Shown: positions 29,598 through 42,152, counted from the first letter of the stretch. The stretch is 64,000 bases of DNA from Breviolum minutum Mf 1.05b.01 (GCA_000507305.1 DF239213.1:62001-126000), one strand, 5' to 3'. Numbers and translations are program-made. Notes: generated by a model not told the origin, from the letters alone.

Positions 29598-31810
29598 CTA
29601 CCACGCCATGTGCCTCACGTTCTCGGTCTGCAAACCCTTGAAGCTCTCGACTGGCACATGCTGCACAAGGGTGAACATCCTTGGCGGCGAAGGATAGTGG
29701 TAATTTCAAGAGGTCCATGGGTCAACATGAATCTATGCAAGCCAGGATTTGTTGGGGCTTCCTGGGAGACATCAATCTGGTCTCATCTTCGCGCTTTCGT
29801 TTGTTCTGCGATGAAGTCCATTGAAGGGAAGGAAAGCATAGAGCAATGCCACGGAAGTGGCGTTTCCCGTCTTCGCGTTTATGTGCCAAACTTTCGGATC
29901 CTAATCAGTTCATCGCTGAATCACTCTGATCTGCCAAGGGTCTTCTCCTTGGCGTCTTCATCCTGAGTCAAGTCAAGGATCCCAGTTCCTTGCTTTCTGA
30001 TTTACTCACACCCACTCAAATGAAGATGGAAGTAACCGAGTAACCGAGTAATCCTGACCTTCACTTGATAATTCGAGTAAAGTTCCAAAGGTTCGCAGGA
30101 ATTTTGGACCCCAAAACGCCGGCGCCTCGTTGCGCTTGCGCGAGAGGCGCACGCGCACGCGGCGGGGCACGTTGCGCACACCATTGCTCCAGAGGAACTT
30201 GTTCAACTTCGTATCGATGCGCACCTTACGCCATTGGGGGATAAAGGAGATATGTCTGGCTTGAGGGATTGATCGCGAAGGTGTGCAATGTCCATATCAA
30301 ATGATAGTCAAATGATAGTGATGATAACAAAGTACAAAATTTCACCTGAGCCTGTCAAGTCAATGTTGCTTACACTAATCATTACCCTTCCACCATTTCA
30401 GGTAAAACACCGCTATTGAACCCTTGCCTGCTGCAGGCTGCATCTCAACTTATCAGTTCTGAGGTCTTGTGAAATTGTTTTTCGGGCCCCCGACTGTTAA
30501 GAAACAAAAAAATACAAAAGAGGTATCCTGAAAAATGAACCAGTCCCACGCTTGACCCCTCTGGTACGTACCAGTTCTGGGTCAACTATAGGTACCATAT
30601 AACCACAAATTCCATGGTGTTTGCTGTTTCTCAGGTCTCAAACTCTGTATCCCCCGACATGAAGCGCATACAGCGCGGTAAGTGCAAAGCCATGAAGAAG
30701 CCCAAGAAGACTGTCACATGTGTAGGTACTTGGTGGATCATGGTAGTTAGTAACTAGTTAGTAAGTTGGGTTACAACCCTATTAAGGGGACTCAGCAGCG
30801 AACTTACAAGGGTTAGTTATAATTATAACCCAACTTACAATTAGTTAGTAACTACTAAGTTGGGTTACAACCCTATTCAGGGGACTCAGCAGCCAACTTA
30901 CAAGGGTTAGTTATACGTAGTTATAACCAAACTTTTAAATAGTTTCTAACTACCATGTGAAAACACGTGACTTAGTTTTGAAACATGTCCTCGTGAGAAC
31001 AGTCTTCTACAAGTAGAAGGTACGCCGGGATTGGGGTCTCTTAGCATTTCTCGCAAAAATGGATGCCAAAAATGACCACCGGTAAAATGACCTTGTGCAT
31101 CGTCCGTCAATTTGATGCACCGTCCGTGAAAACATGCACCGTGTTTTTTCCAAGGCACATCCGTTGTCAACATGACCTTGGCGGCGAATTGACGCACCAC
31201 GCGCACAGCTCGAGGTGCTCGCTTCTTGAAGGAGATCTCCAGCATTGAAAACATGTACTTGGAGACTGATAATGCTGATGTATCTGCAATAAATAGATCA
31301 GTGCGATATACATATTACATCTATGTTCTACGAACTCATGTTGGGACACCCTGTCCATTTTCGTGATTGGAAGGATGGTGAACATTGTGTTGTGATGTCG
31401 AAGCTCATAGGTCGATCTTGAGACCACTGTTGCTTATGGAAATGGTTGAACCCATCTAACAATTCACTCATCTCCAAATAAGTGACTTCGGCACCTTCTG
31501 CATATGTTTGTGCAAGTGGATCGTGCAATCCCGTGTCGTCGGCTCCTTGTCCGGTTCAACCGCCGGGGGCTGAGTCTGCTTGTTGGTTTACGATTCTGGT
31601 CCAATAGCTGGAAAGGGGTGATGATACCTGTTCTGGTCAAACACATTGTATTTTGGGACAATCCCCTTGAAAACCAAGCATGGCATATCGTACAACATGG
31701 AAATGGAAAAGGTTGAGGGCTGACACAGTGGACACCCACAGAACCTACACGTCCGGTGCCCTTCACAACTCCTTGGATTTCTTCTCGGTCTTCTTGACTG
31801 GCTTTCCCAT
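29598..31810 (-). CDS. RPL31: 60S ribosomal protein eL31 (copy A)
   Basis: eL31 is a component of the large cytosolic ribosomal subunit near the peptide exit tunnel. Six exons on - join in phase: 31810-31772 ([16 protein letters not shown] with A at -3, G at +4), 31575-31495, 31236-31159, 30224-30126, 29962-29943 and 29679-29598 (TAG 29600-29598), about 132 residues. Family hallmarks are the segments [45 protein letters not shown] and [17 protein letters not shown]. Introns start GA, GT, GT, GC and GA and all end AG. The first intron boundary is the least certain. The third intron (30225-31158) holds a MITE. A tandem paralogue lies upstream at 35519-33600. All exons are open, so the copy appears functional. 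Confidence 0.88.
30739..30957. mobile_element. MITE inside eL31 copy A intron
   Basis: 219 bp with terminal inverted repeats: CATGGTAGTTAGTAACTA at the left and CTAACTACCATG at the right, the similarity extending imperfectly over about 35 bases. CATG on both sides may be a 4-bp target duplication. Inside, a 58-base block is repeated at a 94-base period (30763 and 30857) with two differences. No coding capacity. The matching intron of copy B is about 630 nt shorter. Confidence 0.7.
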
Positions 31811-33599
31811 GGTGCGGTACCGCCTGGTGCCGGTGCCGCAAGTTAAACGCCAGACTCCACGGAGGTTGCTGGTAGTTTTCAATGACTGGGGAGGTCCAAG
31901 GTGATTGCCCAATTGAAGTCATGCCTTTCTTCAAAGTCAAAACGGACAACATCCTGCAAAACCCAAGCTGCTACGGGTCTAGCCAAAGCGCTGACAAAAT
32001 AAACTACACTGTTGAAGCAACCGGCAATCACCCCGCACCAAACAGGTCTTGCACAGTGGTACCATAGTTCACCCAGTTCACCATAGTTCACCTACAAACA
32101 GAAAAAGCCCTTCAATTTGAATCCTCCAAACACTTACAGGGCCTGGGGGAGTTTCCGCAGCGACTCAAGTATCTTTTGTTACGCTGGAGCCATCATATCG
32201 CGAGTTGGTTCACGTGGATGGATGAAGGATTTGATCCTCTCAAGTTTGGGTCCTTCAGCAAACCTCTAGCAAGCCTTGAAATGAATGCATTGATCCAACA
32301 AAACTTTCAGCACACCTGGCTTCGCAAAATGATGTTGATATGAGATTCAATGAGTTTGAAAGGAGTATCAGCACTGCTAAATATCGGTGCCACAGTTCTG
32401 TCATCTGCAGAATGCAGGATGGAAAACTCCAATCACCATCTGGATGTCTGTCAGCATTGAGACCCTCTATCAGGAGCTGAGAATATGTATAGATATTTGT
32501 TATTCTCAGAAGGTACGTTAAAAGAAACCACCAGTTGTAGCTCCTTCGTAATGGTTTTTTATGTTGCCAGAAAATCCCCACCCCAACTTCCCTGACGAAA
32601 ATCCCCTGTTTTTCTCACTGCCGCTTCACCTGAGAGGCGAAATAGATAGAGGAAAGGAGGCCATCCATGAGTTCCGTGATGCTGGGCCTATCTTGATCTT
32701 AATTTGACCTTCCAGTCTCCAAGATTTCCTCACATAGTAATTTTACAACGGAAGCAGGTTGTAAGGTTACTGACAATCCTGACAAGAGGATTCCATTAGT
32801 CAGTATAAAAGAGCCCAGCCACGCAGGAGATCCCATGCGAAGATTCTACATCACCATGATAGGACCCATAAGGATGAAAACACCCTGCGTTAGGTGAAAG
32901 AAACACCAGACTCATAAAAATCATCCAGTACATAAAAACAATTTACCAAGAAGGCCAGGAGAGACTGAAAATTGATAGAGTATATGGTGATGGTGGCAGA
33001 TGTGAAAACAATAGGGACATGGATGAGTAAAGGTGATGTGGGTGAAGTTGGAACTCCCTCGAGTTCCACACACAAACTATCCGTCACGCCAAACCTTTGG
33101 CACCCTGCCTCATCTCAATCATCTCAATCATCTTTGACCGTCTCCTAAGCCATTCACCCCTACTAAGTGGATCCCTTCAACAGAAGACTGCGTGGACATG
33201 TGGGACATCTCAGAAGCTATTCGAATTGCCGTCCTTTACAGTACATCTAACTCCTGGTGGGCTAGATACATTAAATGCTCTCATGAAACAGAACAAGTCT
33301 ATAATCATAGTGTTGTCTAGTAGTATCAAGGGAGGGATACTTGCGAAGAGTTGCTTGGACTTCCTTGGAGTTCAGAAGTCGATCTGAAAGACACAAGTGG
33401 TGCTGGATTTCAGCAATCAGCACTGCTTGTAGCTGAATGATCCTGTTCAGGTGATGTGAACATCACGTTCATTCCATTAATACTACGGTGAATCAAAGTG
33501 GAAGGCCACACAAGACCATGACACTGGACTCCTGAACTATGCAGTGGTTTCCACTATCTCAACACCAATCCCTTGAAGATCTCTGCATCCCTTCCCAGG
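31811..33599. other. Spacer between the eL31 genes
   Basis: No confident gene except a candidate exon at 32404-32316. A + strand frame at about 33190-33310 (ISEAIRIAVLYSTSNSWWAR) also looks protein-like but overlaps another open frame. Confidence 0.3.
32316..32404 (-). CDS. Candidate internal exon, unknown protein
   Basis: 29 codons plus two bases on -, from TTCTGCAG to an AG donor before GTGTGC. It reads MTELWHRYLAVLILLSNSLN, partly hydrophobic. No family recognised. Confidence 0.33.
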
Positions 33600-35519
33600 T
33601 CACCCTACTGTCTGAAGACCCTTGAAGCTTTCTACCGGCACCTCAAGCTTCGGGGCCGTAACAGATGTACGGTCCAAACTCACCATGGTGGGAAATTGGG
33701 GAAGTGTTCTGAGCTCCGTTGCACCAATTTCCACAATGTCAGTCCTAAGCGCCTTGTTATGCCTTGTCCATTATCGTGTCATTTCGAAGTCTGAAGTAGA
33801 ATTTAGGAGACGAGGATCAAACAGACTGTTTGGCTGAAATCATCACCCCACCGTTTCTTTCGTGCTTCAATCACCCAACCCATGGAGCATCCATTCATGC
33901 AGCTGGGAGCATCCGGACATGTTGGACCAATGTAAACATCTTCTCCTTAGCATCCTCATCCTGATGGGGGCAGATTATGAATTCCAATGCATGTGGTGAT
34001 GCTACCACAATATAACTTTCGGGATGAGCCGGGGATGAGCGGCAACCAGCTGGTGGTTTGACAATTTATACAGAGAAGTTTTGCCGTAATTTCCACATGA
34101 GTTTCAACGTTTCGACTCATCGATACATCAAATCCTGCCACGATGGGCCTTTCACAAGTTTTCCTCTGGCCTCGTTGCGCTTCCGGGACAAGCGCACGCG
34201 CACACGACGAGGCACCTGAGGTGCAGCCATTGCAAGCAACCAACCACCCTGAAGTCGTCCGAAGGGCTCCCGGGCGTTGCGGACACCGTTGCTCCAAAGG
34301 AACTTGTTCAACTTGGTGTCGATGCGCACGTCCTCGCAGATCGATTATATACTTTTGGTGGTTGAATCTTGGTCCCCGAAGTAGAAAAACGTTTACATGT
34401 TTTGACACTCAAATGTTGAACAAAAGACAAATTGATAGCCACTTCAGCATTCGTCAAAATCTGTTGACCATCTGTCCTAAACTGATTTGTTTATAGGGAT
34501 TGCCAAACATTTCAAATGATATAAAATGATCCATGTTAAAGAGCTTAATGTGCAAAAAAAACATGCAAATAAATGTAGGACAATCAGCAATCTTTCCGAG
34601 CTCAGTATGTTCTTTTTGCACCTCAGCTTGGCTCCTGGGTCAACATGACCTTGGCGGCAAATTGCCTCACCACTCGCACAGCTCGAGGTGCTCTCTTCTT
34701 GAAGGAGATCTGGTCACTCGAAAACCACGGCTCAGATTGGTGGAAATGAGGCATTTGAAAGGATGGCTGTCCAAGTCCATCATGGAAAAACGAGTGAAGT
34801 TTAATAAAGTCTAAAAATATCAAATATCAGATATCAACCTGGAACCTGTTACCCCAACTAACATAGCACCTGAAAGTTGATTGTGGGAAGACCATCCTTT
34901 GCCCCAAATAGCATCTTAGTTTCAGCACTGTTTGATGGAGGGTAACAGGTTCATCACTGGTCCGTGCGAGTCATACGGCGATCCACCACACTTGTGCGCC
35001 TAGGAATACCACGCTTTGTCATATCTATATCCATTGAAACAAGCTACATGATCCGAATCTCTTTGCCAAATTGGCAGTCAAATTCTACCCATGTAAACTT
35101 TAGATAGCAATGAAACCACAAGATATGGCCACTTCCAAAGCATTTAAATTTTAGGTCTCGCACACTGCCATCAGCGCATGCGCCAGGTGCTGGCCTTCTG
35201 CATGTGCTTGTGAAGATGAACGGTGCAATCTCTGGTCACTGGCTCCTCCCAGGGAGTCTCGCAGAATCAACGACTTTGCTTCTACCACTCAACCGGTGTC
35301 TCCTTGCCCGCACGGGCCGTCTTCTCCTGGTGGAGAGGGATGAAGTCCAAACAGTGGGTCTTCTATGTATTTCCTCCACTTTGTTGGGATGGTCAACTCA
35401 TTTCACTAGATCACCATGGAAAAACTGGATGGATGTCACCATATGACATATCATTCAAAACTTGGAATGCCAAAATCTGGTTTGGAGAGGTTGATAAAAA
35501 CCGATGTGATCTTCGCCAT
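33600..35519 (-). CDS. RPL31: 60S ribosomal protein eL31 (copy B)
   Basis: Tandem paralogue of the gene at 31810-29598. Eight exons on - join in phase: 35519-35502 (MAKITS), 35326-35291, 35245-35195, 34709-34635, 34332-34276, 34215-34171, 33960-33919 and 33641-33600 (TGA), about 121 residues. The same hallmarks are present: [44 protein letters not shown] and [11 protein letters not shown]. Donors read GT, GA, GC, GA, GC, GC and GT; all acceptors are AG. It differs from copy A by extra introns at 35290-35246 (45 nt), 34275-34216 (60 nt) and 33918-33642, and it lacks the copy A intron before MFTLVQH. N- and C-termini also differ. The first exon is the least certain part. Confidence 0.85.
34216..34275 (-). 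other. 60-nt GC-AG insertion in eL31 copy B (putative new intron)
   Basis: Relative to copy A, codons for VRN and VPRRV are separated by 60 bases beginning GC and ending CTCAG. The length is a multiple of three and contains no stop, so retention would add 20 residues not found in eL31 of other eukaryotes. Removal restores the conserved sequence exactly. Confidence 0.75.
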
Positions 35520-35965
35520 GCCCTGACATAGAGTCTGCTCCACGAAACAAAAAAGGTACGAGGCCCAAAACACAAGACCTTTTTGATTGAACTCAAGTAC
35601 CATTGGCTCATCCTACCATTGGTCAACTGTGATGAGAAATAAAAAACTGATTCACCTCTTGGGCACTGAAACCGGTCTTTAGTTCCAAAACTCGGTCGGT
35701 CTCCTGCTTCTTCACCATGACCACAGCAACGCTTCACAGTCCAAACACGATGAGGCTGGACGAAATTCGTACGGAATGGGGCCAAAAAAAAACGGTTACA
35801 AGTCGGTCAAACGCGAAGCATAAAACATCTTTTCCATCAACAACTATCACGGGCCCTTCTAGATTGTGATTTGAATAAGAACTCCAGAATAAAACTGTTT
35901 TCTAATCATCTTCAATGTTCCCAAGTTTCTCATTGACCCAATTCTAAACTTCCCAAACTTCACGC
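35520..35965. other. Upstream of eL31 copy B; no confident gene
   Basis: Nothing recognisable. Confidence 0.3.
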
Positions 35966-36110
35966 CCTGCACGGGAGGATCGTACCGGACTGCTGGAGGA
36001 CGGTGCCGAGCTTGCATATGGGGAAGGCCCCATAGCTGCCGGTGCAGCACCAGGCCCCAATGGCGCAGGGGCCGGCGCTGGAGGGGGTGGAGGACGGAAC
36101 TGACCGGCTC
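35966..36110 (-). CDS. Candidate Pro/Ala-rich exon
   Basis: 47 codons on -, from TTGCAG to a GC donor (GCAGG before GCGTG). It is markedly GC-rich in AT-rich surroundings and encodes a disordered Pro/Ala/Ser stretch (QFRPPPPPAPAPAPLGPGAA...SSAPSSSSPV). Probably a linker of a larger - strand protein; identity unknown. Confidence 0.42.
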
Positions 36111-39100
36111 CTGCAATGGTTGGACTTGGATTCTTTCATTTTAAGAATCCCGGAACAGCAGCAGATACGGCTTGGTTGAACAAATGCAGCAGCTGTTAAA
36201 TATTACCATATATCGTGTATATAATCATATTTATGTGAATATATGATAACCCACCAAAAAAAAACACCCTTCCACAAATTTTACTGATATTTGCAGTGTT
36301 CTTGGCATATTTGGAGGTACTAAAAGATCTTACAAAAAGAAGGTGCTTCACAAAGCGAACAAAAATACCAAAAATACCGCCCAAAAGAAGACTACCAAAA
36401 ATACAAAGGACAAAAAAGAATGCAAACATCCACCCCCAAAAAAAGACACTAAAACACACAAAAAAGACGACTCATTGGAGATCGTACAACCCTGCTGGCT
36501 TTTGTTTTTTGCTTTTTTGCTTTTTTTGCTATGTACCAAAAAAACGAAAAATACCAAAAATACCAATGTCACCAGGCATCGTCTGGAAAAACTGTGTATA
36601 AAATATCGTCGATGATTGACCACATGATATTGTTGTTTCTGCAGTTTCAATGAAACCCTCCCAAAAACTGTGCAGAAAATTGCTTCTGTATGGAAGCTTT
36701 GGTCATCCTATCTTTTTGGTGGCAAGTGTTGTACTGAGAGTGCAGGATCTGCATGTCGTTTTCGATCCTAGGGACATAGAAATCAAGAAGTTTCGGCTGT
36801 GCAAGCCAGGCAGAATTCACGTCACTAAAATCAAATTCAATGTTCATGATACTTCACTGGTGTATGAAGTACTGGAAAAGCCGACACAATGATGAAAGAA
36901 AATGTTGCACCAGTAGATTTCCCATCCTTTTATGGTTTCATTCCTCCTCAAAAGGGTACGAGAATTCCTCAATAGTACGACCTCAAGATTCCAGGTGTTT
37001 TTCTGTATGCTAGACTGGTGGAGTGTACCAACACCCAACATGTACCAACATCAGCGACATATTTCCCAGTTCCTTTAAATGTTAAGCCCACTCCTCCAGG
37101 AGCCGCTCCAGCATAGGGCATCTGGGCGTCGGTGTTTTTTTGAGTACAAAGCGAATCTTCATTTCCGATGGCTTCATCAGAGATTCATTTCCCGGGTGCC
37201 TGACTATCTCCTTTTCAATCACTAAGGATGGGCTGGAAGCCCCAAAGTTTCAAGGTTTAGATTCACAAGGCAGTTTTCAACTTGGACACATTGAAACTTC
37301 TTGAAAATGGATATTGAACCATACCTTAATGAGTAAAGAGCAAAATTTCAATCCATGGAAAAATTGGAAGCATCATCAAGACGTTAAAGCATGTTAAAGC
37401 TGCTTCAATCGAAGTGTGGTTTGCTTGTGGGAATGTATGTATAAGCGACTCTCCTGGACATTCATTTGTAGGTGAAGCTCGCAAGATAACGAGGTTGTGG
37501 GCCCAGCATGGAATAAGCCCCATAGTATAGATTGTCCATCTGCGCAACCCGGGACTTCCAACGCATTCTGAATTTCAATTCATTTTGAGGTCCCACCCTG
37601 CGGAAAAAGATACTTTGACATGCATACTATATACTGTACTTCCTACTAGGGCTCCCGGCAATGGGCGGTGCACCCTGAGCGTTTGTTAGAGGTAGGGAGG
37701 AGGATGTAGGTGCACAGGGACTAGATATTTCCATGTCCAAGTTGCTGCAACTTATCGTTTGATGAATTTTGGTTGTCAACTCATTCTCTTCTTCAAAGTT
37801 GTTGCAAAACGCGAACAGGCAACACTTGAACAAGGTTGCAAAATTGAAATGTCAAAATAAGGGGGCAGGGAAAATCTTGGAACCCAATCTCTTCCAATAT
37901 CTTCCAATAACTCCCAGTAACTTGAAATCTTCGACCACAGAGAACAGTGACTCACCATGGGTCACCCGGCAGCAGCGGAAGACGAACTACCTCCTCCCTG
38001 ATTCGGAAGACGAATGCCGATACCTGTACATGAAGATGACACCCTTTCTAGGGGTTGATGTGGGATGTCTTCGATCACAAAGTCATGGCCAGTTTTGAAA
38101 AAAGTCGCACATCTCAATAATTACAGTCTTGAGTCTTGATCCCTCATGGTGGCAAAAAATTCCATAAAAAAACTAAGCCTATGAAGAGCCTATGTGAGTA
38201 CCAAGCAATAACCTCCCTTGTTCCTTTCTACCCTCAAGTTCTACATTTGAACTGCCAAATGTATTATAGGAGCTGATCCAAAAGATCCTCCCCCTTTGAT
38301 TCAATGGCACCTGGTCCGAAATTCATCGGCGCCTGGTGGGTCAAACATCCAAGTGAGGTCGAAGATGTCTTCAGCTTCACCCCATTTTTTGTAATCACAA
38401 GGATGGATGTCCTCAAAAATACCTCTGGCATCCTCTGGCTTTATAGCATCAGTGTATTTCAGTTCCCCAGGGTCATGTTTTTTTCAATGACATGCAAACA
38501 GCTTTTGCCAGCTCATCTTTCCATGAGTTGCAGTGTTGCCATAGGTTTACCGTAGACTTACAAGCTACCAAGCCACAATGCAAAATCGAAACTCATCAAA
38601 CTGAAAGGTCTTCCCTCCTAGCTGCTGATTGTTTTTTTTCCTTCACGCTGCCTGAATGCTCACAGAAAAATCCACCAGCCCTCGAGACTCCCAAGGTTAG
38701 AGCTATCCCAAGACTCACTGCACCAACAAAACAACTTGTCAATGAAAGACTTGTCGATTGAAGCAAATAGGAAATGAATGGAAATGAATGGAAATAAAAT
38801 GCACTTCCAGCTACATCTTCAAGTCTGTAGAAATTTGGGATTCTCCCACTTGAGGGAAAGAAAATTCTCCACTGCACTGCTCATTTGAAAACGTTCGGCA
38901 CCGGCACTGGGTTGGTCTTTTGGATCCACGGTCAATCAACAAGATTGAAACTTGTGAGTCACCTACCAAGTGCAGGAGTTCTGTTTGAAGACATGCCTTG
39001 ACTTTTTATGTTTCTAGATTCTAGATCTTGAAAGTCTGAGAACAAACCATTCCTAATCGAGATGATAGAAAATACAAGTACCATGCGATGGTACTCTCAG

Positions 39101-39585
39101 CTTTCGTGATGAATCATGGCGGAGACACTTTTGCCATATATGAATGCGATCTGGGGGTACACGGGTTCTGCCATCGAGAAAAATACCCGAAATGGTCGAT
39201 TTTGCTTTCAGAAAAATGAAGGGAAACCATCATCCATTCTGGGGGATGCTTCTGGCAATAATAGAAGTGAGAAACCATCTGAAGGTGGTTTTCTTTGTAT
39301 TTTACTTCATCTCATCCCAGAGAGCCATGATGTTTCTTCCAAAAAACCGACAGTTTTGGAGCTGGCTGCTGGAGGCTCATCAGCAAAAAAGGCTGCTGGA
39401 GGCTCCCTAGACATTTGTCCAAGGTCTGCAGTTCTGCAATCGATGACATCAAACAAAAAACGGGGGACCTTGGTGACTTTTCCTGAAACTCCTGGCATAT
39501 CACTCCAACAACCCCATCTCTCCAGTCCATCAAGTCCACCATGAGATTGGACTTTTCACATGCTCATGCGACTTGGACTTTTCAC
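36111..39585. other. No confident gene; possible further - strand exons
   Basis: Open - strand frames that may be exons occur at about 37640-37725 (Ser/Pro/Ala-rich, before a GTACAG donor) and 36720-36840, and a + strand frame at about 37965-38050 (RQQRKTNYLLPDSEDECRYL). A-rich tracts with ACCAAAAATACC repeats lie at 36360-36565. None can be assigned. Confidence 0.3.
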
Positions 39586-39681
39586 CCCTTCGCCGTTGCA
39601 TGGAGACTCATCCTTGCGAGTCAACTCATCAGCCACATGGCGCAGTTGCATGGAGATGAACTTCCGCATATCCACCAAGTC
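39586..39681 (-). CDS. Candidate internal exon, unknown protein
   Basis: Exactly 32 codons on - between CTTTTCAG and a GT donor (GGG before GTGAAAAG). It reads DLVDMRKFISMQLRHVADEL then TRKDESPCNGEG, an amphipathic helix-like segment. Family not recognised. Confidence 0.45.
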
Positions 39682-41552
39682 CTGAAAAGCAGATTCAAGG
39701 GAGTCTGAGTCAAGGATGAGAATTCAAGACACAAACAAGAAAAAGGATTAGGTACTTCCAAGTTGAAGATTGATCAGCAAAGATCATCCTTGAAGATGAG
39801 TTTGATTTCAACAAAGCTGTTGCACTTCCAGGATCGGGCTCCCATGTCCAATGGTCTAACACCCTTGATAGCACCCTAAGACTTGCCCAACCGAAAAGAC
39901 AAACATTGAGTTGCAACAGAATTCCGTCTTCAGAACTTATTTTCATGTTGCTTATTCTCCCCAGCAATTAACAAGTTCTTGATGGAGGCGTTAAAATCTT
40001 AAAACATCCCTGCCAAGAAATGGAAAGTCCCTGAGTTGAGCATTAAATTGATTCGAGGCAAAGAATCTTCGTGGGGTTGTTGCCTTTACTCATCCAGTTG
40101 GGAGATCCGTGAACTCCATACAGATAGGCTCAAATGCCAAGCTGATGCACTTTTGTGGGATGTGCCAGGTAGCCAGTAGCATGGTAGGAGGTCGGATTCA
40201 AAATCGAATAGAATTCCCAATAACCGCTGCAGCAACCAATAAACTAATGCCACCCGAGCCCTACCATATTGTGTCCTATAGTTTTCCCATGATGATACAC
40301 TCATAGAAGGGTTTCAGGTGTTTGTCCCGGAAATGAGATCTCAAAAGTACCGGAGTGCGCATTGTTTCTTCTTGTTTGGCCTTAAATCACATTAATTCAT
40401 CAAGAAAAAAATCTACACAACTTGTACCATGCCTTTCCCTACAGAGCTTTTCCCAAAGGTCCCATCTGCCTTGACAGTCGTCTGCTTCTGTCCCCGAAAC
40501 TGCGTGACCAACTCTACAAAATCACCTCAAACTGCAAGGTTGGACAACTTTGCTGCTGATGAACCACCAGAATGACCTTGAAATTGGGGGATGCTTTCAA
40601 GTGGGGATGAGTGCAGTGAGGATGATTTTAATACAACACGAAGCTTCAGACTTCTTGATAGCAGTTGTTGGATCTAATTTGGTGAGGATGATGTGTGTGA
40701 TGGGAAAACAGATCGCCTAACCTCTACCTCTATCCTTCAAAGTTTTGGCCCGGCTTCCCAACATTAGCAGTAAAGTGATGACCATGCAGGTCTTTCGCCT
40801 GAACTTGGAGATTCCCTACGGAAAGTCGCCGGGAGTTCCAACGGAAAGATGTTCAAACACTGTCAAAATACAGTAATCGACCTGTTGCTTAAGAGAGCTG
40901 TCAGCCAAATTTGTCAAATCTCTGACATGACAAATTCGCCAAAAAAATGTGAGAGAATAACAGGCCAATGAAAAGCTTCGCTACTGGCATGAGCCCACTT
41001 GGCCAAAGCCCAACATGCCCTGAAATCCCCCGTTCCCACTCCCGAGACCAGTGACTGACTGCCATCTTTGCGCAGTCGTCAAATAGAGCAATTGCATTAT
41101 CACAAAAGGCCACAACCTCAAAACGGACTCATCTGTCGATTACGAACCAAAAAGCAAAAACACGGGATTTAACAAAAAAAGTCCCTGTGCAATACCGCCA
41201 GCTTTCAGGAAATCCAAAAGGCATTGCTGTTCTAAACAGAGTGACTCATCACTACTCACCATCAACACGCCCCGAGCAATGGAATTGCCAAGGTTCATCA
41301 ATGCCAAAGTTGTGAAGGCCCATGAGCCTTGCTGGTTTCAACTGTTTGATCTGATGACCCCCGTGTCCCTCAAGAAATTGCTTGTTTTCTTTTGATCATT
41401 AATTCCTAACAAGAGCTGAACAAGAAAATAAAGTAGATAATCTTGTATTGATTTCATCATAGAACATGTGTCCGTTGTATCTGAAAAAAAACTACCCTTC
41501 CTCCCACCCTCCACCACCACTCGCTTTGAATCATCCATCTCAACCGCAAGAC
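39682..41552. other. No confident gene apart from one candidate exon
   Basis: Mixed sequence; the exon at 40226-40086 is listed separately. A - strand ATG frame (MAEIRDLSLAVEMDDSKRVV) overlaps the EF-hand exon at its 5' end and is treated as a shadow. Confidence 0.3.
40086..40226 (-). CDS. Candidate terminal exon, unknown protein
   Basis: 46 codons and TAA on -, after GTTGCTGCAG. It reads RLLGILFDFESDLLPCYWLP and ends WSSRISQLDE. A + strand frame is also open. Family not recognised. Confidence 0.33.
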   Translation of the reverse strand, partial: RLLGILFDFESDLLPCYWLPGTSHKSASAWHLSLSVWSSRISQLDE

Positions 41553-42152
41553 TCAGATCTCTGATTTCTGCCATCCAAGTTTCAAATCAGGGTCACGCTC
41601 CATCACCTCCAAGAATTCGGCGCGTGATAACATGCGATCTCCGTCCATGTCGAGGGTTCCTTGAATACAGGGAGGGTGTACCCTGAAAATGCTATGAGTA
41701 CAGAGGGCTCTTAATTACTCCAAGAAAAAGCAGAAATTCATCAATCAAACGTGGATGATGACTTTACAAAAATAGTATGTCTCTTCGTGTATATATATAT
41801 ATATATATCCTTATGTATATACGTATGTATGTGTAGATGTATCTATCTTATCTCCGACACCTCGAATGCCGTAGTGGTCCCTGGGAATCACGCCACGAAG
41901 CAACATGATGAAACAAAAAAAATCCTCGCCGCCTGAACTCTAAAATACAACCTGCCCTCATGTGCACACTGGTACTCATCAGGGTATATGAAGTAAACTA
42001 TGGATACAGTAATTGGACAAATCTATTCACAACCCTTTTGAGAGAACCTGAAGAAATTCCCCCTCCCCCACAGCCACTTCGTTGCCCGAGGGACGAACAA
42101 AGTCACAAATAAATTGATGCGCTTGGTCGTGGAACGCACGTTCTTCTTCTAC
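41553..42152 (-). CDS. EF-hand protein, C-terminal exons with two micro-exons
   Basis: Four exons on - join in phase: 42152-42078 (VEEERAFHDQAHQFICDFVR...), 41968-41952 (17 nt), 41880-41861 (20 nt) and 41659-41553 (TGA 41555-41553). The last exon has an EF-hand loop, DMDGDRMLSRAE, with acids at 1, 3, 5 and 12, hydrophobic at 8, but Arg instead of Gly at 6, followed by helix FLEVMERDPDLKL. All four introns ends are GT...AG. EF-hands bind calcium; the wider family is not recognised. Whether the final codons run to TGA or splice onward near 41575 is open. Confidence 0.6.

Noticed and set aside
30661..30760. + strand basic frame [20 protein letters not shown] inside an eL31 intron
   Set aside because: Looks slightly like an exon but lies antisense in an intron, runs into the MITE and matches no family I know.
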